Shown here in pieces: positions 33,919 to 44,013 of a stretch of DNA of 64,000 nucleotides; position 1 is the first letter of the stretch, and the number at the start of each line of letters is the position of its first letter. The position numbers were made by a program, and so were the translations under genes. The notes beneath the pieces were generated by a model. It made no database searches. It was not told the origin of the DNA and saw nothing but the letters and a program-made list of their open reading frames with translations. This DNA comes from Portulaca oleracea (Eukaryota > Streptophyta > Magnoliopsida > Caryophyllales > Portulacaceae): positions 12,282,841 to 12,346,840 of the forward strand of contig CM055889.1 in assembly GCA_029582165.1 (NCBI GenBank), read 5' to 3'.

Positions 33919-36900
33919 TGTAAAACCCCGAAAAATTTCTATTAATGTTATCATTAAAATTCCTGACGTGTGTTATTTTTCAGTTTGTGTATATGAATTG
34001 TTATCACGTGAGCTTATAGGACCGCGAATGAGCCCATTAGAATTTTTATCGGTCGAATAATATTAGTTAGAGACATTCTGGGTATCTGTTAAAATTAATT
34101 TGATCAGTTTTTTAGAATTGTTTTAGGTAGGATGTTAGTTTAAGAAAAAGAAATTTTGTGGGTAGTGTTACTAACACTTAAGGTAAATTTATACTAACTT
34201 TACCCTAGTTTTTCCCCTTATAAATACCCCTCTAAAATTTACCCTAATCTATTTCTCTCTCTCTTTTCCTTTTTTGCGCCGCAGTCCCTCCCTCCCCTCT
34301 CTCTTTCTTCTCCTCCCTCTTCCTTTCTCCTTCTTCTTCCCTGCATAAACAACCCAACCCCGACCCTATTGCACCACCTCAACCTCCTCTCACTTTCTTC
34401 CTCCTATCTTCTTCCACTCTTCTTCTTCTCTTTCTCCTCCCCCCTTTCCTTCCTCTGTTGCAACAAACACGAGCTCCCCGATGCCCCACAACCGCCGAAG
34501 ACCACCCCTCCTCCTCCCTCTTTTCTTCCATTCTCACCCTCCCTTTTCACCACCAGCCGCCTCCCCCGCCATTTTCGACCATCGCACCACCTCACCGCAG
34601 CCGCCGCCGCCGCAGAACCCTGCCCAACGACCCATCTTTTTCTCTGTTTTTTCCGGCCCAAAAACCCCAGCAACCGCCACCCCGAACCACCACCATTGCT
34701 GCCCACATTCTCCCATCAACCCCGGCGACCCCGCTTATCGACCACCCAGCTCCAGCGACCCCCCCGAACCCCTGTTCAGCTCTCTGTTTTTGCTACCACT
34801 GCTGACCTTGCTATTGCTGGAAGCCGACGACCACCGGAGAACCACCCGACCGCCTATGACCTCCATCTTCCCTCGCCATCGACGCCGCACCCGTCAGCCA
34901 CCAACCACAGTCGTGCCTGCCATCCCTTGTTTATGGTATAAACCCGAACCTGTTTTGCTGTTTTATTTCGTTCACTGTCAGTGTTTTATTAGTATTAATA
35001 TTATTCTTGCCTTCTAATGTGATTGTATTCATGTTATTTACATATAGAATTCATGTTTATAATATGGTTGTGTTTAATTTTATGGGTTAATTAACAATCT
35101 TTGCTCATTTTTGTGATGTACATTGTTTAGTTTATGTAAATTACATTTAGGGGTTTGATTAGGGAAAATTATTGGACATAATTTACAGTGGCTATGTGCT
35201 AAAGTTCTCTTTTAACGCTTGATGGTTATGATAATGGGGTAGTCATTAGTTTGCTAGTATGTGTGAGTAATATTGTGTTTGAGACCTCCTTCCTATTTTT
35301 TTATTTTATTTATAAGTTGTATGATAACTTATATTTATTAAAGTTTCAAACTTTACGTATTTATGTTATTACTCTATATGTGAATATTAAGTGATTATGT
35401 TCGTGTCACTATCGGAGTTTCTCTATGTAAAATCATGTGTAATTACCAAAAGAGCATTCTAAAACTCCTTCATTTGTTTTTATACATCTTTATAACATAT
35501 TATGTTTAGTAAAGTTTCAAATCTTATGTATGTATATTATTAGTACATGGTTATGTTATTATTACATTATTATCGAGTTTTCTTTACTTGAAAAGGTTTC
35601 ATTTTGGTTAAAACTGAAGGTTATTAGGTCTTGTTGTGTTGTTATGTTATAATGAATATTATGTTAATGTTACTTATTATAGGACTAGCATCGAGTTATG
35701 GTTTTAAATGTGTTGTTTCGATTTTATTATATTACCATTAGAAAAGGTGTGTTGTAATGTTCGTAATTTCATGATAGTTATATATGCTCGTTACATGGCT
35801 AACTAACTAATGAGAGTGTGATAAAGTTGGGGGTAGGGTAGGATTCGTGTGTAACTAATTGTCGTAGAAAGTATTAATTTTAGAAGTTTATATTCGAATT
35901 CTAGATCCGAGCGAGATGACGCGATAGTTAGCTCCCGTGTGTAAGTGTCGCAGTAAAGAGAAGTTTTGTTCAGGTAATGTCTATGTCCTAATCCCCTTTG
36001 GGGTACTCTTTTAACTGTTTTTTTGATTTTAATATGTTTTGTGAAGCATGCATCCCGTACGGGGATTTTCCATGAAATTTGGACTGTCTGATTTGGATGT
36101 CGATGAGTTCTTTTTTTTTTAGTTGAGTAAAACTTGACAGTCTTTTAAACTCTGAGTTTTATTCTGTCAGCTTTAGAAACTTGGTTGAGTTTTTGTTTAA
36201 AGTCTGATGTCTGAACTTCATAAGATACTAATAACAAAGTGAAACCATAAGCGAGTTGCGGGTAATGACTCAAAGACCAAGATATGTTCCTGCATGGGAG
36301 TTATCAAGAGATCGAGGAGTCCCGATATGTTTCTGAGATTGATTCTGTTTATGGGACTGACTATCCATATTCTGATTCTGAGAATTTGAAATCCTGTTCT
36401 GATTCTGATTCTGATATTCTAGGGATCGGCAAATCCTGCCCGCATAATAAAATTTTGATTGTTTTCTGAGGAAAGGATTACTCTATTTCTGATTTCTGAT
36501 GTCTGATGTCTGATTTTGATATTGAAAAGTCAGTTGAGATTTTTGGAACGTTGTGTTTTTCTGAGTTAAAAGTTAGTACTGCTGGTTTCTAAGTTCTGTT
36601 TTATTTTTGAACTATGGCTATTTCTGGGTTAAGTTTCAAATGAGTTGGGAAAAGATTTGACTTGTTCCCCTCCCCTAAATGAATTGAAATGAACTTTAAA
36701 TTGTTTTGACAGTTAGGGGTAGACATTATTGAGGTTTCCCCTCTCATCTTTATAAATGTTATGTTTTTAGGTGAAGGCTTCTGTGATGGGAACGAGAACT
36801 AGCAGTGAGGACGTCTAGAGTTTTGTTTGAATAAAGTGTTTAGTGGTTTAATGTTAGACTTGAAATCTTCTAGTAGTTTCTTATGTTGTTGAACTAAGAA

Positions 36901-38206
36901 TGATGTTTAGTTAATAATTTGAAGTTCGTAGTTTGTTTTGTTAATCTGATGGAGGTCCTCCATCAAATGTCCAAAGTCCAGAACCAAGTGATCCAGAGCC
37001 AGCATTAGGAGCAGCAACGACCTCACCATCATCAACATCAAACACTAACATCCAAGAGTGTTTCATGATGGTCCAACAGGTCATGAGGTCATCCAGCAAC
37101 AGCAACATCAACATCAGCAGTAGCAGCCAGCCAGTGAGGTTATTTCTCAATTCTATATCTTTGGATTGAGGCCCTCACCAATACTTTGAAGACTTCACTT
37201 TAGAGCTGTTGAGGACTTTCAAGCTCAGTGAAGATGATTGCCAATTCTGAGGTCCTCTATGAAGACATCACTTCTGGAACTGTTAAGGATATTCCAGTCC
37301 TGTGAGGTGATCCTGCATTGAGGTCCTCCATGAAGACTCATTTCCAAGCTGTTGAGCCTATTTCCAGCTTGTGAGGTGAACTAATTGTTTTGTAATAATG
37401 AAAGCGCGATTGTTATCTTTTATTTCATTTTATTTTGATGTAATCCAGTTCGTAATGAGCCTTAATTAGCTTACTAAGTTAGTTAAGTAGCTTAATGCCG
37501 GATTAGGAAAGTTTCTTGAGCAACGGGAAACCCTTAATCATCTAGCTCAACCCTAGCTTTATTTACTTTGTAATCGACAACTTGAGGTCATTATCTATCA
37601 GTGAAATCAATAGCATTTTGAGTGCCTTGTTGAGCCTCTTGTTTGTGAGTGACATTAAACTCTCATCCTTGGTTAATTCTACTACAGTATCAAGGATTTG
37701 ACAATCCTTGTGGTGGGTGTAGAGCTTGGTAGCTTCGATGGTGGTGTGCCTGTATCCATTAAGGTCATCGAGTCCATTGCCCTTGAAGTTCTAGCTGTGG
37801 TGTGCCTGTATCAGCTCGAGCCTCAAGCCTATCTTTATTTACTGTTTGATTGTAAGTCTGTTCATCAGATTTTCATTTCATCATCATCCATTTCATCCAT
37901 TTGTTCATTGATGCTTGTGCTCTGTTTTGGAGGAGGTTGTAATTGATTTTCTGTCGTGAGGTCTGTTTGGGTGTGTTTATGCTTGATTCTCTGTTGTGAG
38001 GCCAGAATTGTGTGTTAAAGTGGTGTACTGTGAGGTTATTACTCTGATCTTAGCGACCTTGCATACATCATAATCTCTGTTCTCGCCTTGTATCTTTTCG
38101 AAGATATGGCAGTAACGCCCAAGTTAATAAAAAAAAATTTTGATCTTCCGCTGTTAACGTTAGTTTGACTTTGACGTTTTTATAATTGAATTTCTGGGGC
38201 CTTACA
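33919..38206 (+). repeat. 3' LTR of the Tekay-like element, with solo LTR inside
   Basis: The LTR has a TATA-like CTTATAAATACCCC near 34218. It is followed by a CT- and C-rich leader (34250-34940) that encodes overlapping Pro/Ser-rich frames in all directions (190 and 178 codons on the plus strand). Those frames have no start context or homology that I can support, and only their 3' end (from about 34820) remains in the 5' LTR. Confidence 0.85.
36947..38070 (+). mobile_element. Solo LTR of another retrotransposon, 1124 bp
   Basis: The sister LTR near 32038-32048 is uninterrupted here, giving the exact empty site. The insert begins TGATGGAGGTCCTCCATCA and ends CATACATCA, with TG...CA ends and a perfect 5-bp duplication TAATC (36942-36946 and 38071-38075). 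It has no internal coding region or PBS, so it is best read as a solo LTR left by recombination. The lineage is unknown; strand is by the TG start only. GAGGTCCTC motifs recur in it. Confidence 0.8.
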
Positions 38207-38605
38207 GTTATAAAGTTTCAATCTAAACTATTGAAATTTAATTTTGATCTTAAGTTTTTGTCAGAATTATCTGCAGAAAACATTAACATAAGTTGCAATA
38301 TGTTACAAATAAAAATATTTGGACCTCAAAATTCATATTTAAGCTTTTCTGGAGTCCATCTTATCATATTATACAGTTTCTAACTCAACTAAAACAACAT
38401 TATCCAACTTGACCCAGATTCTCAACATCAAAGAAAACAACTTCAACTAACTTAAAAGTTTACTAAACAACTCTAGAACATTTACTCAGAACTACTAATG
38501 ATCAGAACATCCTTGCTGCTAGTTCTTATTACCTTCATAATAACTATCATGTGAAAATTAAACATTTACAAACATGAGATGGAACTCAATAATATTTATC
38601 TCTAA
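38207..38605 (-). repeat. Reversed fragment of the Tekay-like LTR family
   Basis: The part from about 38450 reads, on the minus strand, like 31800-31960 and 36710-36860 of the LTR, for example the region around GAACTAGCAGTGAGG. It continues after the Harbinger-like insert at 40557-40631 with AATTCATTTCAATTCATT. Similarity is moderate. 38207-38450 is AT-rich and unassigned. Confidence 0.6.
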
Positions 38606-38807
38606 TACTATGTTTGGGAGAAAGGTTAGGGAGGGCTAGGGGGGGTTAAAGAGGATGATTACTCCTCCTTATCCTTGCTTAGGAATGGAGTGAGAGGGGG
38701 TAAGGGGAGTAAGGGGAAGTGATATTTACCCTATTTTACTCCTTTTAACTCTTATTTTTCTTACTCTCTAATTTTACTCTTCCATTTCTCTATGTCATAC
38801 TACGAGA

Positions 38808-38810
<3 letters not shown>

Positions 38811-38872
<62 letters not shown>
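38811..38872. repeat. Compound microsatellite (CT)n(CA)n
   Basis: A CT run is followed by a CA run, similar in layout to the array at 39638-39770. Confidence 0.95.
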
Positions 38873-38875
<3 letters not shown>

Positions 38876-38924
38876 CTTTGTCTCTCTCACGTGCGTGCAC
38901 ACACACATCTCTCTCTCGTGTGTA

Positions 38925-39600
38925 CACTATTGGGATTATTTCAAAGAGTATTAGAAGATTATAGAGCATAAGAAGTCATGTACTGAAACAAGTATAAGAG
39001 TCATATATAAGATAAACATAAGTAATATGACTAACACATGTGAGTACAAGAACAACACGGGTTATGTTGGTTACCATAAAGCTAAAATAAGCTACCTGGG
39101 CTCAACACAAATCGTGTTGAAGCAACACGGATTGTGTTGCTCCAACACGGACCGTGTTGAGGCCCAAGAGCTATTTTAATGCTCCAACGGCTATATGATC
39201 TTCTCCATTAAGTTGTAATCTCGATTTTATATCAGATTTAAGTACCCAACAACTATATCCTCATTACACCACATGGTCAATAGACTTAGTCAAAGTCAAG
39301 ATACTCATTAAGGACCTTAATTAAGTCCTTAGGCCAAGGGTATGAAGAGGGGGAGAAGTCTCCTATAAATAGGAGACATACTCTAGCCATTTGACTTCAC
39401 TATCCTATAATCACATCTTCTCATTCTTATCTAGATTGCAGTTATACTTGAGTGAATCAAGTGAGAAATCATATTCTTGAAGGTGTTGAGTTCTAAGTAT
39501 TATCCCTTAAAACATTTACAGTATAGTAAATAGTTCTTAAGGAAAGTGAGTTCGTCGACCATGACTCTTGGCGATATCCTAAGTGAGTTTATCATTATAT
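38925..39600 (+). repeat. LTR-like fragment (solo LTR?) inside the Harbinger-like element
   Basis: It has LTR-like architecture: a palindrome cluster (AACACGGACCGTGTTG and relatives, 39057-39160), then a TATA-like CCTATAAATAGGAGAC at 39362-39377, then a leader-like region. No PBS or partner LTR is seen, and the ends could not be fixed because microsatellites flank both sides. Coordinates are approximate. Confidence 0.45.
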
Positions 39601-39635
39601 TCTATACCATTATTCCTTTTCCTCCAACACATACA

Positions 39636-39637
<2 letters not shown>

Positions 39638-39706
<69 letters not shown>

Positions 39707-39730
39707 TCTCTCTTGTGTGTGTGTGTGTGT

Positions 39731-39770
<40 letters not shown>
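39638..39770. repeat. Microsatellite inverted repeat (CT)n(AC)n...(GT)n(GA)n
   Basis: CT run (about 39638-39680), AC run (about 39682-39706), a short spacer ATCTCTCTT, GT run (39714-39731) and GA run (39733-39770). The two halves are complementary, so the whole array can fold into one long hairpin. The 39546-39854 ORF through it is repeat-encoded and not a gene. Confidence 0.95.
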
Positions 39771-39773
<3 letters not shown>

Positions 39774-39857
39774 GAGGGGGGGGAGGGGGAGAGGGACGGA
39801 AGGGGTAGAGAGAGAGGTGGTGAGAGATTACAGAAATATTGGGGGGGGGGGTAGATA

Positions 39858-40320
39858 TAGATCTGTCAATCTTTGACCCTACCCAAACCCGCGTCGGAAA
39901 TTCTGGGTTTTGAACATGATTTTCTTGGCCCGAACCCGGAAAGCCCGCAAATTAGCGGGTCAAACCCGACCCGCCCGTTTGACCCGGAAAGTTTACCTTT
40001 TACATTCAAATCTATTAGAATTTGTGACTTTTCGTTGGAAGTCGTGACTACTAAATTATAATCACAACTCATTCATACATTATTTCTCTAATTTAGTTGA
40101 AATATTTACTGTAATATGTCAGTACTAGAAGATAATCATATTTTATTATGTATATTTTACCAAAAATAACATTTAAAGATAAATTTTTTAAAAGAAAAAG
40201 CGTAAAAAGGTCGCAATCATATTTACCCGAACCCGAAATACACCCGACCCGTATTTATCCGAACTCGATATACGACCGACCCGTAACCCACCCGCCCGCC
40301 CGCCCAAATCGACAGGTCTA
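39858..40320. mobile_element. hAT-like MITE, 463 bp
   Basis: Ends are TAGATCTGTCAAT and, reversed, TAGACCTGTCGAT, with a perfect 8-bp duplication GGTAGATA at 39850-39857 and 40321-40328. Sub-terminal regions are rich in GGGTC/GACCC (AAACCCGACCCGCCCG). There is no transposase. The 8-bp target and end sequence fit the hAT superfamily. The short ORFs inside on both strands are not supported. Confidence 0.85.
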
Positions 40321-40556
40321 GGTAGATAGAATAAGGAGAGAGGGGGAGAGGGTGGAGAGAGAATGGGAATAAAGCTAATATATGAGTGTTATTGTATTGC
40401 ATATAGTATGAAATGACAAATATGTCAATTAAAAACTTACTCTTATGAACTAAGTAGAGGTAAATAGTTTATTCTTCCAAATACTCACATACTCTCACTC
40501 TCCTTTACTCATATGAACTCCTACCCTCGTTTTTAACTCTCCTCCCAAACAGCCCA

Positions 40557-40631
40557 TAACTGTCAAACATAACACAAATTCATTTCAATTCATTAGGGCG
40601 AGAAGTGAATAAGTTAAACCATTTCACAAAC
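40557..40631 (-). repeat. Continuation of the reversed Tekay-like LTR fragment
   Basis: It matches, reversed, the CCTAAATGAATTGAAATGAA part of the LTR (about 31764 and 36685) and ends at the Cassandra LTR. Confidence 0.55.
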
Positions 40632-41252
40632 TGTGACACACTAACCCCTCCTGGGACTCGGACATTTCCAATAACTGCTTCAAGGATCGATGACTAGCCC
40701 TACAAATCACTACGGGTCCTTTTAACGTGATTACTCCTCGCTTACACATTGTCTGGTAAGACTTCCCAGGAGGAAGATGCACCTTAGTGATATAAGTAGT
40801 CATTTTAATCCCTTTAATCTACAGTTAACCATATACTCGGAGTTTTACAATCACCCCCACTTAAGCGTACGACGTCCTCATTGTGCATCAATCCATTCCA
40901 TAATCTTTACCCCGCTAGGTGACTGCCCATTGATCTCCCGTCTAGTGGCGCAACTCACAGCCGCGAGTCGGCTCTTATATCATCTGTAACTCTTTGACCC
41001 CTCTTAGGTTGCAGACATTACCGATAACTGCTTCAAAGATCAATGATTGGCCCCACAAGTCACCACGGGTCCTTTTAGCGTGCTTAACCTTTGCTCACAC
41101 GCTGCTTGGGAAAACATCCCAGGAGGTCACCTATCCCGAGACTACTCCCAATCAAGCACACTTAACGGTAGAGTTCCTAACGGATGAGTTTGCTAAAAGG
41201 AATCATTTCAATCCTTTTAAGCCACACTTAACCATATACCTGGGGTGTTACA
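40632..41252 (-). mobile_element. Cassandra TRIM retrotransposon with 5S-rRNA-like LTRs
   Basis: On the minus strand: LTR 41252-40985 (268 bp, TGTAACACCCCAGG...GTTACA), a 135-bp interior, and a second LTR 40849-40632. The interior starts with a diverged tRNA-Met PBS and ends with a purine tract AAGTGGGGGTGAT. The longer LTR contains, at about 41118-41180, a stretch matching plant 5S rRNA, including the pol III C-box-like ATAGGTGACCTCCTGGGA and the A-box region. The shorter LTR keeps the C-box edge but has lost the A-box part. No ORF is expected in this family. No matching target duplication was found. Confidence 0.8.
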
Positions 41253-41358
41253 CCTTCACAGACTAAACTTCCCTCCATGTAAATTCCTTGAAAAAAGGAA
41301 TACGCGTTAATGACTAGCTTGACTAAATGTGTAGGAAAAACTTACTTTGTTTTTATAA

Positions 41359-41781
41359 TGTCGTGCTCCGAGCCCCAGACATTATCGATAGTTGCTTCAA
41401 GTATCATTGACTGACCCTACAAATCATCATGTATCCTTTCACCATGCTAATTCGTCCTCACTCACGCATTGCCTCGAAAAACTTCACAGGAGGTCACTCA
41501 TCCCGAGACTCCACTCAACCAAGCACGTTTAACTAGGGAGATATCAACAGACGAGCTTTTTAAAAGGAGGAGCATCTTGGTGATATATTGATATAAGTAT
41601 CATTTCAATCCTTTTAAGTCATACTTTGACCATGTACCGAGGTATTACAATCAACCCCATTTAAATGCACAATATCCTCATTGTGCCTCAATGTAATACC
41701 AAACCTTTGCCCTACTAGGTGATACCCATGGATCTCCCATCCACTGACACAACTCACGTCACAAGTTAGCTCTGGTACCAT
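41359..41781 (-). mobile_element. Second, partial Cassandra unit
   Basis: One LTR (about 41359-41649) with the 5S-like part at about 41485-41550, and an interior with the PBS TGGTACCAGAGC (minus, 41769-41780). Its upstream LTR is missing; the sequence beyond 41790 is a Stowaway-like remnant. It is separated from the first unit by ~105 bp. Confidence 0.75.
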
Positions 41782-41789
41782 CTTATATA

Positions 41790-41890
41790 GCAACTCATTA
41801 TATATATTGAGAAATTTATGGTCAAAATTTTTAAAATTTGACTGCACGATTTTAAAAGACGACAATTAATATGAAACGGAGGGAGTACTT
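41790..41890. repeat. Stowaway-type MITE end (remnant)
   Basis: It ends GAAACGGAGGGAGTA, the usual terminal sequence of plant Stowaway elements, with no matching opposite end. Confidence 0.5.
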
Positions 41891-42051
41891 ATATAATTGA
41901 TCTTCAAGAGATATTTGTATTTGTTGTATTCTCACTTATATAATGAATTTTGTTGACCTTACATTCTATGGTTTTTCACAATTTAGGTTTTTCCTATATA
42001 TTACCTCTCTTTTATTACTATTCTTATATTATTATTCTCATATTCTACTTA

Positions 42052-42324
42052 GGCCCGTTCTTTTTATGCGGTAGATTGCGGTGTGGTATAACACCGTACT
42101 ATAACTTTTTAATTTCTATCAGTCTACCACACTTCACCATATCACACCACAATCATTATCAATATATCTCTTCAATTTTTTCTTCTACTTTTCACATCTC
42201 TCTCATCACCTACCCCACTTACTATAATTCTCACCACAACTCACCACAATTCACCACACTTTTTCAAATTCCACTACATCGCACCATTACCACACCACAA
42301 CCAATTGTATGAAAGAAGGGGGCC
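42052..42324. mobile_element. Tourist/Harbinger-like MITE, 273 bp (family A)
   Basis: Terminal inverted repeats GGCCCGTTCTTTTTATGCGG and, reversed, GGCCCCCTTCTTTCATAC, flanked by TTA (42049-42051 and 42325-42327). The interior is made of GTGTGGTA/TACCACAC-like motifs. The 41950-42312 ORF runs through it and is not a gene. A second copy is at 55946-56172. Confidence 0.8.
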
Positions 42325-42751
42325 TTAGCCTCCTACGTAAGCTTTCACAATTACAGTATATCTACTCTAACAAATTACGTTCCCAACTTAAATGGGAAGG
42401 CTAAACCATGCATTCCTACTGGATTGTATGAGCTATGAAAGAACACGAGATGATATTCCTTGAGAAAATTAAAGTCGTTGAGGAAGAATATGGGAATTTA
42501 TTGGTCAGCACGAATGAAGAGATACCTAATTAAACACCAATCTTAATTGAAAATCGAAATTGAAATCGGAAAAAAGTTTGTTGACTTACCTAATATTCGT
42601 TTTAATTGGTGTCCTCGTATAGTGGGCATTTGCCTTTACTTTAGCCCCATACTCACACGGCTACACCTACACCTCTCGTCTCCCTTAGAATCTTCTTTTT
42701 GACCCAAAATAATCATTGGAAATTGAGGCATTTTATTATATGAAAATTCTA
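42325..42751. other. Unassigned intergenic sequence between MITEs
   Basis: AT-rich DNA with no supported gene. Confidence 0.4.
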
Positions 42752-42964
42752 CTGCCTCCATTTTAAAATGTCTGTCATTTAACTAAATTTTGACCATTAA
42801 TTATTCTCAAACTACAATGAATTATAATATGAAATTACCGTTATTATACTTTTTGCTAATGTATTTTTCTAATGGTGGTAATTTCATATCGTAACTCATT
42901 GTAGTTTGAGAATTAACAACGGTCAAAATTTAGTCAAATGAGAGACATTTTGAGACGGAGGTAG
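42752..42964. mobile_element. Stowaway/Mariner-type MITE, 213 bp hairpin
   Basis: Flanked by TA (42750-42751 and 42965-42966). The ends are CTGCCTCCATTTTAAAATGT and, reversed, CTACCTCCGTCTCAAAATGT. Complementarity continues for ~100 bp per arm, so almost the whole element is one imperfect hairpin. Confidence 0.9.
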
Positions 42965-43106
42965 TATATAACAATAATAACTACTTTTTTCATTCTTTTT
43001 GTCTAATTTTTTAAACTATTTTTAATGTAATTAACTAGTTTTTTTATTAATAGTATATGTCATTTTAAAATTTCAATAGTATCTTAATTAATATTCATTG
43101 AATGAA

Positions 43107-43645
43107 GGATTATTGGACAACGATAATATAAACTTTCGGGGTATTGGAAAATAATAATACCAACAATTTTATTGGTCACTAGCAGTACCAACTATAGACC
43201 TACTTTCCGGCAATAGTACGAAATCGAGTTGATATGTGTTTGACTTGACAAAAAGACGATGTGTCGCCTAATTGTCTAAGTTGGAGGCTAGAGCAAGTAG
43301 AGAAAAGGTAAGTTGTCACTTTTTTTGCCAACTAAGCAGTGTTAACCAATTTAGCTAAAAAACAATGAAAGTTTTATTTTTACATTATTGTTTAGGTTAG
43401 TTGGTATCGTCATAGTACAGTTGGCCTAAAAATGTGTCCGTTAATGTTTTTCCAACTTGCTCTAGCCTCTAACTCAGACAATTAGGCAATACATTATCTT
43501 TCTACTAGATCAAACACCTACCAACTAGGTGATGTACTATTACTGAAAAATAGGTTCATAGTTAATACTACTAATATCAACAAAATTGTTGGTATTATTA
43601 TTGGCTAATACCCCCAAAGTTCATATTATTGTTGTCCAATAATCC
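43107..43645. mobile_element. Mutator-like (MULE) TIR element, 539 bp
   Basis: The arms begin GGATTATTGGACAACGATAA and, reversed, GGATTATTGGACAACAATAA, and stay complementary for roughly 200 bp each, including GAGGCTAGAGCAAG on both arms. The flanks TTGAATGAA (43098-43106) and TTGCATGAA (43646-43654) are a 9-bp duplication with one mismatch, the Mutator length. There is no transposase ORF. Confidence 0.85.
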
Positions 43646-43654
43646 TTGCATGAA

Positions 43655-44013
43655 ACATCAATATTAATTCTAATTAAGAATATGAATATTTAAATAATTT
43701 TCTTGCTAACTACCGTAAAAGAATGTTGTGATATTGATTTTCTCTCACCAATTTTAACAATTAAAAATCAGATGCTTCCTAGATATTAAAAATATCAATA
43801 TAGCAAACTTTATCTCAACAAATATTACTTTTCATCCCTACTAGAAAACCCTTTTGACAACTTTTTTTTGGCAACGACGTCTTTTTAGTCATGGAGATAA
43901 ATGTTTATGCAAACCTTACTGTACTCTCATGGAGTTACAAGTCTCCTTATGACTCCCACAGCCCAGCCCAAATAAACACGACCCAATTCGAATCATAGCA
44001 CTCGTGCATTATC
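43655..44013. other. Unassigned AT-rich sequence
   Basis: No gene is recognisable between the MULE and the LINE tail. Confidence 0.4.

Larger units (their letters stand above)
29925..38206 (+). mobile_element. Gag-only chromovirus (Tekay-like) Ty3/gypsy element, 5'-truncated
   Basis: The 3' LTR (33919-38206) runs TGTAAAACCCCGAAAA...GGCCTTACA and is about 3.16 kb after removing the solo LTR inserted in it. The 5' LTR survives only from about 29925 to 32165. The PBS TGGTATCAGAGC is at 32169-32180. The interior is 1.75 kb: a gag gene, then directly the pol-tail motif GTTTCGAGGACGAAAC (twice, near 33778 and 33883) and the polypurine tract. Pol is deleted between the end of gag and its own tail. 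LTR termini and pol-tail motif are of the Tekay/Del chromovirus kind. Confidence 0.8.
38606..40556. mobile_element. PIF/Harbinger-like element carrying further insertions
   Basis: The ends are TACTATGTTTGGG and, reversed, TGGGCTGTTTGGG (9 of 13 identical), flanked by TAA at 38603-38605 and 40557-40559. The Tekay-like LTR gives the empty site (CTACCCCTAACTGTC near 31806 reversed), which shows that TAA is the duplicated target. The interior holds pyrimidine/purine-rich end regions, an LTR-like fragment, two microsatellites and a hAT-like element. No transposase is seen. The three-base TAA target and GTTTGGG ends match Harbinger-type MITEs. Confidence 0.7.

Noticed and set aside
34369..34941. 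190-codon Pro/Leu-rich ORF
   Set aside because: It lies in the C-rich part of an LTR with equally open frames beside it; no conserved domain.
39546..39854. 102-codon ORF through the microsatellite
   Set aside because: It is made of CT/AC/GA repeats only.
40627..41257. Target-site duplication for the first Cassandra unit
   Set aside because: The flanking five bases (CAAAC and CCTTC) do not match.
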